64,000 bases of DNA, taken from contig OZ025241.1 in NCBI GenBank assembly GCA_964019155.1, forward strand, positions 91,238,723-91,302,722. The letters are read 5' to 3'. Each line of letters starts with the position of its first letter. The first letter of the stretch is position 1. The DNA comes from Osedax fenrisi. Its lineage: Eukaryota; Annelida; Polychaeta; Sabellida; Siboglinidae. Below are positions 48,347-61,452 of the stretch, in pieces. Both the position numbers and the translations under genes were made by a program. The notes under the pieces were generated by a model. It searched no databases. It was not told where the DNA came from and saw nothing but the letters and a program-made list of their open reading frames with translations.

Positions 48347-48600
48347 GTACGTATTACGTAAGTATGCTGTGATAATATAGTTACCCAATAATGTACAAAT
48401 TCATCTGTGATATTAATAATATTACTAGCAGCATACACATATAATACATATACTATTATAAATATAATGTGACCATGGTGACTATATGATAATTGTGTTA
48501 TAATTATTAAATGTATATATGATGTATTTATATTAAAATTAAAAATATAATGGTTTAATTAACTGTTATTTATTGATTATTAATAGAAATAGTATATATG

Positions 48601-48647
<47 letters not shown>

Positions 48648-48862
48648 TATAAATTGAATATATATCTTGAAAAACATATTATTTATATAATATGTATTGT
48701 GTATATTATTTACTAGATTATAATATCACAATTATAATAATTAATGAGTTTATATAAGCAAGTAAAGTGTAATATAATAATGCTATTAGTAATATAATAA
48801 TTTTATAATTTAATATTGACTAACTCCTCCTATAGCTGAACTATATTTGACTGTAATCCTCA

Positions 48863-48895
<33 letters not shown>

Positions 48896-51079
48896 GACTA
48901 TTCCATATTAATTTTAATCACATCAGTCAACCTTCCATTTTATTTATTATTATAAAATATAAACACACACTATTTTAAACATTACACATGTAGATAACCC
49001 ATACTATATATTAAACAATATTCATTTCTATATATTCCGATATTATTAGTGTCCTTTACAGTTGAAATATATGTAATATTGTAACATTAATTGTATACTA
49101 TTATTTTTCATTAGTTGAGATACATCTATATATTAAGGGGTGTTATATAAAAATTAAAACAAATTGAAACTTAGTTATGTGTATATGTATAACAATAAAG
49201 TAACAATATGAGTTTATAATAATTTTATTAACAATATTTATTAAATTGTAATGATAATGTAATTTATATTACTACGATAGTAATATTAAATATTATAATA
49301 ATCAATGATTATTATCAATTATGAAGTTAATAAAAAGTATACATTAAACATAGTATATATTAAATAATTATATATCATAATTAAAATAAGTTTACTGATA
49401 CATACTAATAGATATATAGATTTAATAAACACTTTAGATATAAAAGTAATAGTTATTTAACTATAAATTTATAATAATTTGAAATTTATCTAAATAACAT
49501 ATCCACCATTGTAATAATTTAAAAAAATGATTATAATGTAAAAATTAAAGTCGATAATTAAGTTTAATATATACTATTTAACTAACACAAGCCTCCATGT
49601 TACTAAAATCTATTAATATTATAAAATACTATACATATTTACTTGATATATGCATATTAATAATAAAAACAAAAAAATTTTAAATTTAAACATTAATAAT
49701 AGAATAGATTTCAAGTCACAAATGATTAAAATTAATATAAATTTATTTTATATACCTATAACAAAACATTATTTGTAAATATGAATAAGTTTTATTTAGA
49801 GATATTATAATTTTTTGATAAATCATAACCAAGAAAATATGTAATTTCAACCTTACTATAATATACATCCTTTTTATAATTGATTATTTTGAATCACGTG
49901 ATTATTACGCAGTTAAAATGGCTGCTATACTTATGATTGTGTATGTTTAGGATTTATAATGGATGAAACGAGTAATGTAAGTACTCTTACAATCAGGTAT
50001 ATGTTACTCAAATATCCATGAATTATAATCGTACCCATACGTATTATTACTAAATAATAATATACTTTTATTGATGTATAAATCAATAATTGTATATTTG
50101 TGAATACATGAGATGTTATGATTCTCAATATCATACCACGATACATCAGATCCACTTATATTTTTTATAATTTAATTTATTATTAATCCACTTTTTATCA
50201 ATGTTTTTATATTATTTTGAATATTTTATATAATTAACCAGTATTATAATTTATTCTTATGAGATTATATATACCATGTGATGTACACATATATATAAAT
50301 TTCTCGATAACACTCATTATTTAAAAGTGTAATTTTTTCACGCGTTGTTACTATGGAATATAGAATTTATTTTTTTTTCTTGTTAATTTCTTATAAATTA
50401 TAAAAAAATAATATAAAATTATATATTTAAATATATTTATTTATACATAAATTAAGTATAAAACATTAGTAATACATATTATATATAATTAATATAATAT
50501 GTAATAGATAATCTATTTAAAATTGCATATTAATTATAAAATATGTATATGATATTATTTTATAATGTTTATATAATACATAAGTAATATATAGAATAAT
50601 ATATATATATATAAATTAATTAATTTATATCTATATATATATTATATAATATAATTTATATTGAAGTTATATATATTAAATATTTCTAATAACATTTTAT
50701 TTTATAGTATTACGGATATTACCCAAGGATATTCAACAGAATTTGAAGTGAAGTTATGCTGTAATATTAGCCTTCCTAAAAATATTGATCTATTACTGTC
50801 ATATTTTAAATATATAATAAATACCGGTATCAAATTTCATATATACCTATTTATCATAATTTATTTCAATTAATGAGCGAACGATTAACAAAATTAGTGT
50901 TAAATAATTAAATAACTATCAAATATATTAAGAAATAAATATAAATATATATTAATAAAAAGTTGCAGTTAATAAGAATTAAATTATTGTAAAGTTTATA
51001 TCGAATATTTTGATTTTCACCAAAAAAAAGTTATTTATTTTTATTTACGATATTTACATTCTTTTATTTTTGATAATTC

Positions 51080-51260
51080 TTCCTCTTTTTTTACAATTTT
51101 TACAATAAACTTTATTTCTATTTTAGATTATTTTACTGTATTTTTAAAACTTTCTGTAAAATTTCTTTATCATTTAATTTTGTATTATTCTTTATTTATT
51201 TAATAACGTATGTTATCTTAGCATATATGTATACTTTATATTTTCGACTATATATTTGCT
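51080..51260 (+). repeat. AT-rich dispersed repeat, copy 2
   Basis: Contains AACTTTATTTCTATTTTAG, TTTTGTATTATTCTTTATTT and ATTTTCGACTATATATTTGC, the inverse of the 33390-33560 copy. Confidence 0.5.
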
Positions 51261-52166
51261 TTAATCAATCAATACAAGCTAATTTAATTTTATAAATAAT
51301 TAATAAAGAATTTTTATATAATTTACATTAAAATATTAGTACTGTAGAAGTTAGTAATTTAGCATTAAGTTTACATATAATATCTTGTATATATTACTAT
51401 AATCAAATCTACCCTATTATAAAGATTCATTAAATTTACTAACATTTTAGTAAGCCTTATTAGTATCATCATTCATTAATTTCCGTTTATTTCTCCAATG
51501 ATTATATAAAATAAATCCAAAAATGAAAAATGAAAAATCCAAAATTTATATTTTTATTTCAATGATATATTCTACTTCCTATTTTTATTAAAGTTTTAAC
51601 TGTAGTGTTCAATACTTGTATATCAATTAGATACACTCTTAGAAATAATTCATTATACATACATATATGTAATGTAATTTAATTATATATATAATTACAA
51701 TTTTCATAAACACTCGTAGATTTACTTATGTTAGTAATAGTATGTATTTATTATATTTATTAATAAAGCCATTTAGAATTAATGTTAGTAGGGCATTTAA
51801 GTTAACTTAGTTATTCATATCAAGCAACCAACAAATACCACGCAACGCGTGTAGTATCGTAAAGTAATCAACGCAATAAAAAGAATGTAATCAGAGGCTT
51901 ACTTTGATCAATGACATTATTATATCGGTAATAATCCTGGTTATAATCATAGCTGCGTTATTACTCATCATTAGCGTCTATTTCACGTTATCGTATTCAT
52001 TTCATTGCTATTTGCAATGTTTATATTACATATTCATGTGTTCTATCGATTATAATATGAATATAGCTACTATGTATATAGAAATATAAACACAATAACC
52101 ATTATCACCACGATTCAATACAAAATTATAATTTTGTTATATTCAATTAATATCTAGTAAATAAAT

Positions 52167-53629
52167 CAGGGTTGATGGTTTTTTAGGTTTTTACATAAAA
52201 ACCAAAAAACCCGATTTTTATGGTTTTTATCGGGTTTTAACGGTTTTTATCGGGTTTTATCGGTTTTTATGGTTTTTACAATACAAACAAGTACAAATTA
52301 TAATTTTTTCATAACAAAAAATTAACTAAATTGTATTATTTTCATTATAATTTTAAATATATAGACATCACATAATGGAAGAGTTGGAATCGTAGAATAT
52401 ATTATTTTTGATTGTTACGAGTATATTATATATATTAAAAAAAAATATTAAATATTATCAAGCCTATCAAATATTATTTAATACTATTATATTATTGTTA
52501 TCATAAAATAGATTATTAGCTATATGTAATTAAAGTGGTCTTGAATCAATAACAGGGTTGATGGTTTTTTCGGTTTTTACGTAAAAACCAAAAAAACTGG
52601 TTTTTATCTGGTTTTTTTCAAAATAAACAAGTACAAATTATAATTTTTTCCTAACAAAAAATTAACTAAATTGTATTATTTTCATTATAATTTTAAATAT
52701 ATAGACATCACATAATGGAACATAATTATTATTCAACATTATAATAAATTTAATAAGTTCCTCAGTTAAAAACCATTATTGTTAAATAATTATAAATGAA
52801 TAGATATCATTTTTATAGCTATTTAAATAAAAATATAATATCAAATGTAATTATATAATATGATTACATTTGATATTATATTTTTGATTCATATTTATAA
52901 CATTTAATTTGATAATATAATAGTTAAAAATATTATAGTTATTTAATTTGCGTTTAGAGTATTTCGGATATAGCCACACCCATAGTCCCACCCCTTTTGA
53001 AATCGCCGGCTACAGTGTCTGGTAACCGTTACAATATACTAAAAATTGTAGTCTAAAATAGTACTTTACTTAAGTTTGGTAATATTTGGCTATTACATAT
53101 AAATAACTATTATTAATAATAATTTATTATCATAAAAACTATAATTTAAAAGTTAAATTAATTTGTTAAAAACCGACGAAAAAAATAATTTGAAAAAACC
53201 AATTTTAAAAACCGAATCAACCCTGCTTTTAAAGCAGTGCTTTACTTCATATTATTTAGTAAAATGATTAAGTTTGGTAATATTTGGCTATTACATATAA
53301 ATAACTATAATTAATAATAATGTATTATCATAAAAACAATATATTTTTACATTTCAATATATAAATAATTCATAATTAGAATATTCTGCCTAATGGTGGC
53401 GTAATTAAATTTGTTATCACATAATCATTGTATCGTAGGCATGTAAGTGTAATTAGATGAGAGTCCTACCCACTCACTGATATAACATATAATGTAGGCA
53501 ATTATAACTTATAATTTAAAAGTTAAATTAATTTGTTAAAAACCATAAAAACCATGGTTTTTACAACTTGAAAAAACCGACGTAAAAACCCATTTGAAAA
53601 AACCAATTTTAAAAACCGTATCAACCCTG
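52167..53629. mobile_element. Nested CAGGGTTGAT inverted-repeat elements
   Basis: The outer element 52167-53629 has ends CAGGGTTGATGG and ...ATCAACCCTG. An inner element of the same family spans 52553-53225 with the same ends. Internal blocks occur twice in the same order: a block near 52288 and 52630 beginning AAGTACAAATTATAATTTTTT, and GTTTGGTAATATTTGGCTAT at 53078 and 53271. This fits one copy inserted into another. Many GGTTTTTA/TAAAAACC words lie near the ends. The inner copy's centre has a long palindrome (ATATCAAATGTAAT and inverse, about 52846-52882). Confidence 0.7.
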
Positions 53630-54384
53630 AATTTATTTAATAAATCAATAGTAAAATATAATAATATTATAACATTTAGGTTAATAATGCAAATTATAAT
53701 GAAATATTTATAAATTTAATTATAATATTATATTATATGATCAATAATAATTTATATAGCATAAAATAATAATTAATCTACATTAAATTTGGAATTATCA
53801 TGTATATGTTTATATAGGTTTTTAATTGTGTGTACATTTTATAATTTTAGTGATATTTATTGGTCTAATACAACACTACACAATTAATTTATAAATAAGT
53901 CATTTTGATAATATATGAAAATATCTATTTGAATATATTTATATATTGAAAATAATGTGTTTAGACTTATCATAGACTTATCATGCTCTATATATTATTC
54001 ATAAATAATATATACACGAGGACAACTTATTTATATTATAATACTTTAATAGTGTTCATTAAAATAATGTTTTTAATACAATTTATTTCTATGAATTTCT
54101 TTTGTTATATTGACAAAATACAGGAATTTATAAATCTGAAGTTAATTTGAAATTAAGTTTTTTTTTAATTCACAAAAATTTAGGATTTGTATTTATTTAT
54201 ACTATAAACTTTATAGGTCGCTGCTATTAATATAAGTATTATATGTATGATATTAAATTAACTTAATATATCTAAATATATATATTTATATGTTTATAAA
54301 ATGATTTTCAAATATATTATGAATTATAAATTTGTGGACATTGTATTAACATTTTTAGTTTTAATATTTTGTTATAATAACAGG

Positions 54385-54432
<48 letters not shown>

Positions 54433-54557
54433 TGCCTATATAAATATGCCTATTTTACTTTCTTATATAGGAAATTAAATATTATTGTATTATTAACAAT
54501 ACAACAATATTGTGTTATGAAATTATACATTTATACATAACCACATTATTATATTAG

Positions 54558-57500
54558 GATGCCTTCAAAGATTTATTGAGTGCAGCTCTGTCTGAATCTG
54601 GAATCGAAGAAGATTTTAATTATACAGCAACTAGTGTTAATCAAAGTTAGCAATCACATTTCTACATGTCTCATATATATATATATATGTGTATCTATCT
54701 TCATCTAAGTTTCTTGATGTGATGGAAAATCACTATGAAAATAACAACAATATATATATAATCGGCGACAACAACAGTAAATATTGCATTATCTTATTGT
54801 TAAGCCCTTTAGGAGATCCTAAAATAAATATAATATATATTAAAAAAGAAGAGAGTAACAAAATAAATTGTCCTTCTAATTAAAATATGTTCTTAATAAT
54901 TATTAATATTTATATATTTCCTCATATTTTTATATGTAAGAATGTTGATGCTTATTCAGGGTTGTTTTTTTGTGCAGTTTATTTGTTTATTTTTGTTATT
55001 TTGTGTGAAGAATATTGGTTTTTATATTAAATAATTTGTATTAATGTATTTATTGAATGTTATTTTTAATACATACTTAGAAGTACATATAACTATGATT
55101 ATTATTGGATATTTCATGTATATTAAATTATTATATTTTTCTTTCAGCCTTTATTAAATAAATGAATAAATTTATATAATATACATAATCTATACTATTA
55201 TTACTAATAGTTATACTAATATTAGATTATACTATAAATATATATATGTATTGAAATTAATATTCCATCATTTTATATAAAAAAACCAAATAAACCAATA
55301 AACAAATTAAACAAAACAGAACAACCATGTTACTCATGATTAACTCCAGGTGGCAGTGTTAATTTGTTGTCAGATGAAAACATAGTATATGATTGTATTT
55401 AATCATTCCAGAGTGATATGTGATTAACTTAATTTTATATATTTATCAAACATTTTATTATTGGAACTAATTGTTATTAATTTAATTTAATTTTATGATA
55501 TTACATAAATATACATGATTATTTATTTAATTTACATAATCTATAGTATAGATTCTATACTATTATTAATAATATTTATATTAATATTAAATGATATAGT
55601 ATTGAAATTAATATATAATTTTATATAAAAAACCAAATAATACATGATTTTGTTGTCAAAAAAAGCGAACAACCCTGTACTTACTATAACCAATGAACGT
55701 CAGGTGAGCCTCAGATACGTGTGATCACCTCGTCCCAACTGAACAATGTACAGCAGTCGGCCGGAGCTCGTATCATCTCCAGACCAGTGGTCATCGGCAG
55801 TCAGTCCGTCAAGGTCAACGCAGCTGTCAATCAACCGAGACTCATACAACAGGCCGGTCTGGTACCCTCCCCTAAAGTGCGCGTTCCCCTACAGAGAGCC
55901 GCGACGCCCATCCGCGTCGTGCCCAGCCAGCCTCGCGTTCGATTGGTTCAGAATGCCACGCCCATATCGATGGCCGGAGGCGTAGTGAAGACCACCGCCG
56001 GTAATATCATCATGGTCGGTAATAAGCAATACGCCACCGCCGCCACCCCCAAGGTCATTCAGAGCATACCCGCCTCCCCTCGAGTGATTCAGGCCGGCGC
56101 CGCCCCCGTACCCATGTCGAGGGTGCTACCGAAAACGCCCACTTCTCGCTTTGTGACGCGGGTCATTCAGACCCCTCCCAGCGGTCAAGTCGTTCGGTTG
56201 ACCTCTACGCCGACCTCTCGCCTCGGAACCTCCCCGCAGCCGATTGGTCAATCTCCGGCGCCGCTCGTCGCCACCAGAACCCCGACCAATCGAATTATCC
56301 GCACCGCTCAAAGGATGACGCCCCTCCAACAACAACAACAACAGCTTATAGTACAGAACGGTCAGATCCGACAGAATTCCCCCGCGGTCTACAGAAACAG
56401 CCCCGTTGCCACGGCAGCTAGACCCATCAAGGTAGTGGCTGCCGCTAATGGCATTAGGACCGTTCCCGTCGGTCAGAACATCGTGATGAATGCCAACGGT
56501 CAAACCGTACGCAACATTATCCAGCCCGGAGTACAACACCAACGAGTCATCGGTCCGGACGGTGTCACTCGTATTATACAGACCCCTACACGGCTAGTTA
56601 ACGGGACCAATGTTCAGGCCACCGCTACCCCCAAATACCTACAACAGACCAGTAGTGGTCAGTATGCGAGGATGACCACATCCCCTAATCTCATACGTAT
56701 TCAACAGAATGCCCAACTACATCAGGCCAAGGTAAGTGTGTGTGTGTGTGTGTGTGTGTGTGCATCATTAATTACGCGAATGTAATAGTCCAATTCCGAC
56801 TAGTACTGATAACAATAAATATAATGATTCATGTGTAATTTATGTATGTAAGATTAAATAGTGAATATCCTATCTGTTTTATTATGATAGCGTATTTTCT
56901 GATACACACATTTTATCAACGTAAACATTTTCGTAACTCATAATTCATTAACATATTCAATCTATTTTATTAATACGAGGAATAGACCTACATCATTTGC
57001 TATGAATGCTTACGTTTAATAGTAACCCATAGTAACACATAGTAACCAATATGATTACAGACTGAAGCTTCAATATTACGACAAGCAATGTGTTCTGCTC
57101 AATTGAACGGGTCTATTATTAATAATCCCGTTAGTTTCTAGTGTGATTCTAGTATACCAACGTAACTATATTAACTAATACGCATACGTTATTCACTACT
57201 ATTATATCCGAGTAAATAATATTACATTTGCTATGATTAAACTGGATACTATCTCCCTGTTGCCGTGTCTAGAATGCACAGAACTTTGTCACCGTGAAAG
57301 GGGAGAATGGACAACTGATACGCTACATGATACCGCAAACGGGGGGTATCGCCGGGGCTAATGGGGCTCAGCAAAGGGTTAATATTCACACACTTATATT
57401 TACTTTAAATAACATGTTAAATATCATTATTTAGACAACAAACTAAATTTTAATATTTTAAAATAAATAAAAACCAAGGTGTAGTTTGTCCCTGTTCACT

Positions 57501-57990
57501 ATGTGTCACATTTCAACAACGATGACCTACTTCTCTATTCAGGTGATGCTGAAGTCTCAATCTGCCGCTAATCTCTCAGTGTTTCATCAGTCTCCCAAGA
57601 TGATGGCCAACAACAGGATCGTGTTGAACAATCATCAGTTCATGAACAACAATGATAAGACTAGGCTATGGAACGATCAATTCACTAATGTAAGTGCTGT
57701 GTTGCCATCTCTTGCAGTACAATCTAGCTATATATGTCTATATTTACTATACCAGGTGTATATATATATATAAATATGTAATTTATTATTTATAGAATAG
57801 GTGTTTGAATAATCAATGTAGAATATGATATATTTCGTTAACTATGGGTATATCTCACATGTATGTCTCACATGTATACGTGTATATTGTAAGTAAACCT
57901 GAATTAAACAGAAGCTTCCGGATGGAGATTACGAGGAGGAACAAGAGCTAGGTCACATGGAAACCTATTCGAATTACATGCCCGCGAAAT
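54558..57990 (+). CDS. SBNO1: SBNO N-terminal exons (low-complexity, Gln/Pro/Arg-rich)
   Basis: Exon 54558-54645 gives FKDLLSAALSESGIEEDF, like human DLLLAALSESGI, so the missing initiator exon is short. Exon 55704-56731 (1028 nt) encodes a basic, Gln/Pro/Thr-rich region with repeated 'TPxSR'-type strings and QQQQQQ; its acceptor is AACGTCAG|GTGAGC. The four exons that follow give VTVKGENGQLIRYM, RLWNDQF and EELGHMETYSNYMPAK, the last matching human EEMGHAETYAEYMP. A GT microsatellite starts at the 56732 donor and a 21-bp minisatellite at the 57991 donor. Confidence 0.9.
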
Positions 57991-59020
57991 GTTTGTATAC
58001 GTCTATATTCACCCTTTATAAGTCTATATTCCCCCTTTATAAGTCTATATTCACCCTTTATAAGTCTATATTCACCCTTTACAAGTCTATATTCCCCCTT
58101 TATAAGTCTATATTCCCCCTTTATAAGTCTATATTCCCCCTTTATAAGTCTATATTCACCCTTTATAAGTCTATATTCACCCTTTACAAGTCTATATTCA
58201 CCCTTTGTAAGTTGATATCCACCATTTATAAGTCTATATTCACCCTTTGTAAGTTGATATCCACCCTTTATAAGTCTATATTCACCCTTTGTAAGTTGAT
58301 ATACACTCTTATAAGTCTATTCACCCTTTATAAGTCTATATTCACCCTTTATAAGTCTATATTAACCCTATATAAGTCTATATTCACCCTAGTAAGTTGA
58401 TATCCACCCTTTATAAGTCTATATCCACCCTTTGTAAGTTGATATACACACTATAAGTCTATATTCACCCTTTACATGTCTATATCCACCTAAATTACTG
58501 TTGTATATCCACCATTATTCATTGTTACGTAATGATATCCAACTGTTTCGTCATAGAGTAGTAATCCTCTTACCTTATTGGCTAACTCGCTACGGCCACA
58601 ATGGAACAATAGCCGCGTTATGTCATACGTCGTTATGTCATATCGGTAAAACAAGTAATTCTATGAAAAGTAATTCGTTATTTTATTTTATTTATGTTAT
58701 TTTATTTAATTTGATTTCCTTTGTTCTCACTCAATTACTCGAAACACTATAAACATGTATATAAATATATAATATCGCGGTCTCGTCTCCCCAGTGAACA
58801 TAGGTCAGCCCCATCCCGACCCCGTCGTCGAGACCTCCTCGATGAGTTCAGTGGAGCCTAACGATGTGACCTATGAACTCACCATACCCGAGTCCACCGT
58901 TGACTACGGATATCTGTCAGCTCTACAACTCGAGACTATCGTGTACACTTGCCAAACTCACAATACTCGTCTGCCTAGCGGGGAGAGGGCTGGCTTTCTC
59001 ATTGGTCAGTTTGGAGTCTA

Positions 59021-59118
<98 letters not shown>

Positions 59119-61123
59119 ACCCTTATCTTCATCATTATACTTGCTCCCTACTCTGTCTATGTATTTCATGGTTTTTAAAATTTGTTATTTTGGTTCAGTC
59201 CTTTTATCGTTAGGAACTTAGATGAAGTTTTCTTAATTATAACCTAATGGTTCTAATGTAGCTTCAAAGCCACTCGCATGGTAAGGCAACCAGGTTTTAA
59301 TGCGAACCGATCATTTATTATCATCAGCACCTGTACACACATGCTAAGTACACATGTACCCAGCTCTTCGTGCTATCTCTGTACTGTACAAGCTCTAATC
59401 ATCATGTGTACACTCTCACTAATTATTTAATACATTAGGTAAATACACGCTCAACGTAAAGAATAGATTATTACTGTAAATATTTATTCTTCGTGCAACC
59501 CGTGTCAATATTATAGAATATTTACCATAGAGCTACATAGATATCATACATTGTAACCTTAGATGTAACACGATTAAACCATGTACAATTCAAACTAATG
59601 GTGAATACTCTAAATATATAACTTATATATTATAAATGAAAATATAAAAAAATAATTTTTAGTTTAACTTAAAATATAATTTCGATAAAATTATATACTA
59701 TTATTTATTATATATATAAATATAAATATGCAATGATGAATACACGATTAATAGAATAGTTTGCTAATGAGAGCCTTCCGTCACAACAGGAGACGGAGCC
59801 GGTGTTGGTAAAGGACGTACAATAGCCGGTATAATCTACGAGAACTATCTACTGGGCAGGAAGAGATCGCTATGGTTGAGCGTGTCCAATGATCTCAGAG
59901 TGGACGCCGAACGAGATCTCAAGGACATCGGCGCCTCTAAGATAGAAGTCTACCCCCTTAATAAGGTTAGCGCTGTTAATAGGTAGTGTTAAGGAAAGAT
60001 ATAATACTCGCGCAAAATCGTGTAATTCTATTTTGTATACAAAACAGCGCCACCTATATAGGGTCAATTTTCGGAACTATGTATTGTTTATAATGTAAAT
60101 TTGTATCAAACTATGCACTTTAAAATGAAAATAATATGCCCTAAATTATTATTTTTATTATGAAAACTATGTGTTCATTACTAATATATAACAAAGCATT
60201 AGGATATTTTGGTTTTACATGCTATAAATATCTATGTGGCGAGTAAAAGCTAATTTATATTGCATATAATTTAATAGACAATGACAAAATTATAGTATGC
60301 TAATCGTGGCAAACCTAAATCGATTAATACTTTAATTTCGATACTGCTGCTAGCAACGGGATGTATGAATACTAATCACGTTGCGTAGATAGGGAGTGTT
60401 ATATCTTTGCTATTACTATCTGTAGACTCGTCATGACCTAATTGTTTAAAATTTAATTTAATTTTGTATATATTCTAAACACCCATTAGATATTATAATA
60501 CGAGTGTTACATAACATTATTTCACTTATGACCTCTACTGTTACCTCTGCCCAACAGTTTAAATACGCTAAGATCACATCTCACGAGAACAACAGCGTAA
60601 AGAAAGGGGTGATATTCGCCACGTACTCCTCCCTTATCGGAGAGTCTCATAACGATGGTAAATACAAGACCAGGTTTAAACAGCTGCTTCACTGGTTCGG
60701 TAAAGATTTTGATGGCCTTGTTAGTTTGCATTTTCTACATCCCTCCCGCCTCTCTCCCTCCCTCTTCTCTCTATCTCCCTCGTTATATCATATTACTGAT
60801 ATATTTTCTACATCTATAATACCAACGTAATAATATATAGGTATAATACCGTTTAGAATCTAAACTTTAGATGTATATAAATATAGATAATATACCCACA
60901 TCGTATGCTACTATCTATTATAAGAGATAAGAGACCTACATATCCACACACACACACACACACACTACAGATAGTATTTGATGAATGTCACAAAGCTAAG
61001 AACCTCTGTCCCGTGGGCAGCAGTAAGCCTACTAAAACAGGGTCCACAGTACTAGAGCTGCAGAGAAGACTGCCTAACGCTCGTATAGTGTATGCTAGTG
61101 CTACAGGTTAGACTATCATTACT

Positions 61124-61160
<37 letters not shown>

Positions 61161-61162
61161 TG

Positions 61163-61238
<76 letters not shown>

Positions 61239-61241
61239 TGT

Positions 61242-61340
<99 letters not shown>

Positions 61341-61342
61341 TG

Positions 61343-61409
<67 letters not shown>

Positions 61410-61412
61410 TGT

Positions 61413-61452
<40 letters not shown>

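Larger units (their letters stand above)
42217..54557. other. 12-kb AT-rich spacer between divergent TSEN2 and SBNO
   Basis: No gene supported. It holds TA microsatellites (43870-43919, 44127-44161, 46830-46854, 48600-48645, 48863-48890, 54390-54430), the 42792 palindrome, two hAT-like elements, the nested CAGGGTTGAT elements and dispersed repeats. The missing first exons and promoters of TSEN2 (near 42.3 kb or beyond) and SBNO (before 54.5 kb) should lie here. The GC-richer patch 44640-44840 (GCGCGCGTGTGTC; two copies of CCACGACCACCTTATCATTG-like sequence) is the only non-AT-rich part. Confidence 0.6.

Noticed and set aside
57957..58400. A separate small gene of YKSIFTL repeats
   Set aside because: It starts inside an SBNO exon and runs through the intronic minisatellite; splicing at 57990 restores conserved SBNO sequence.
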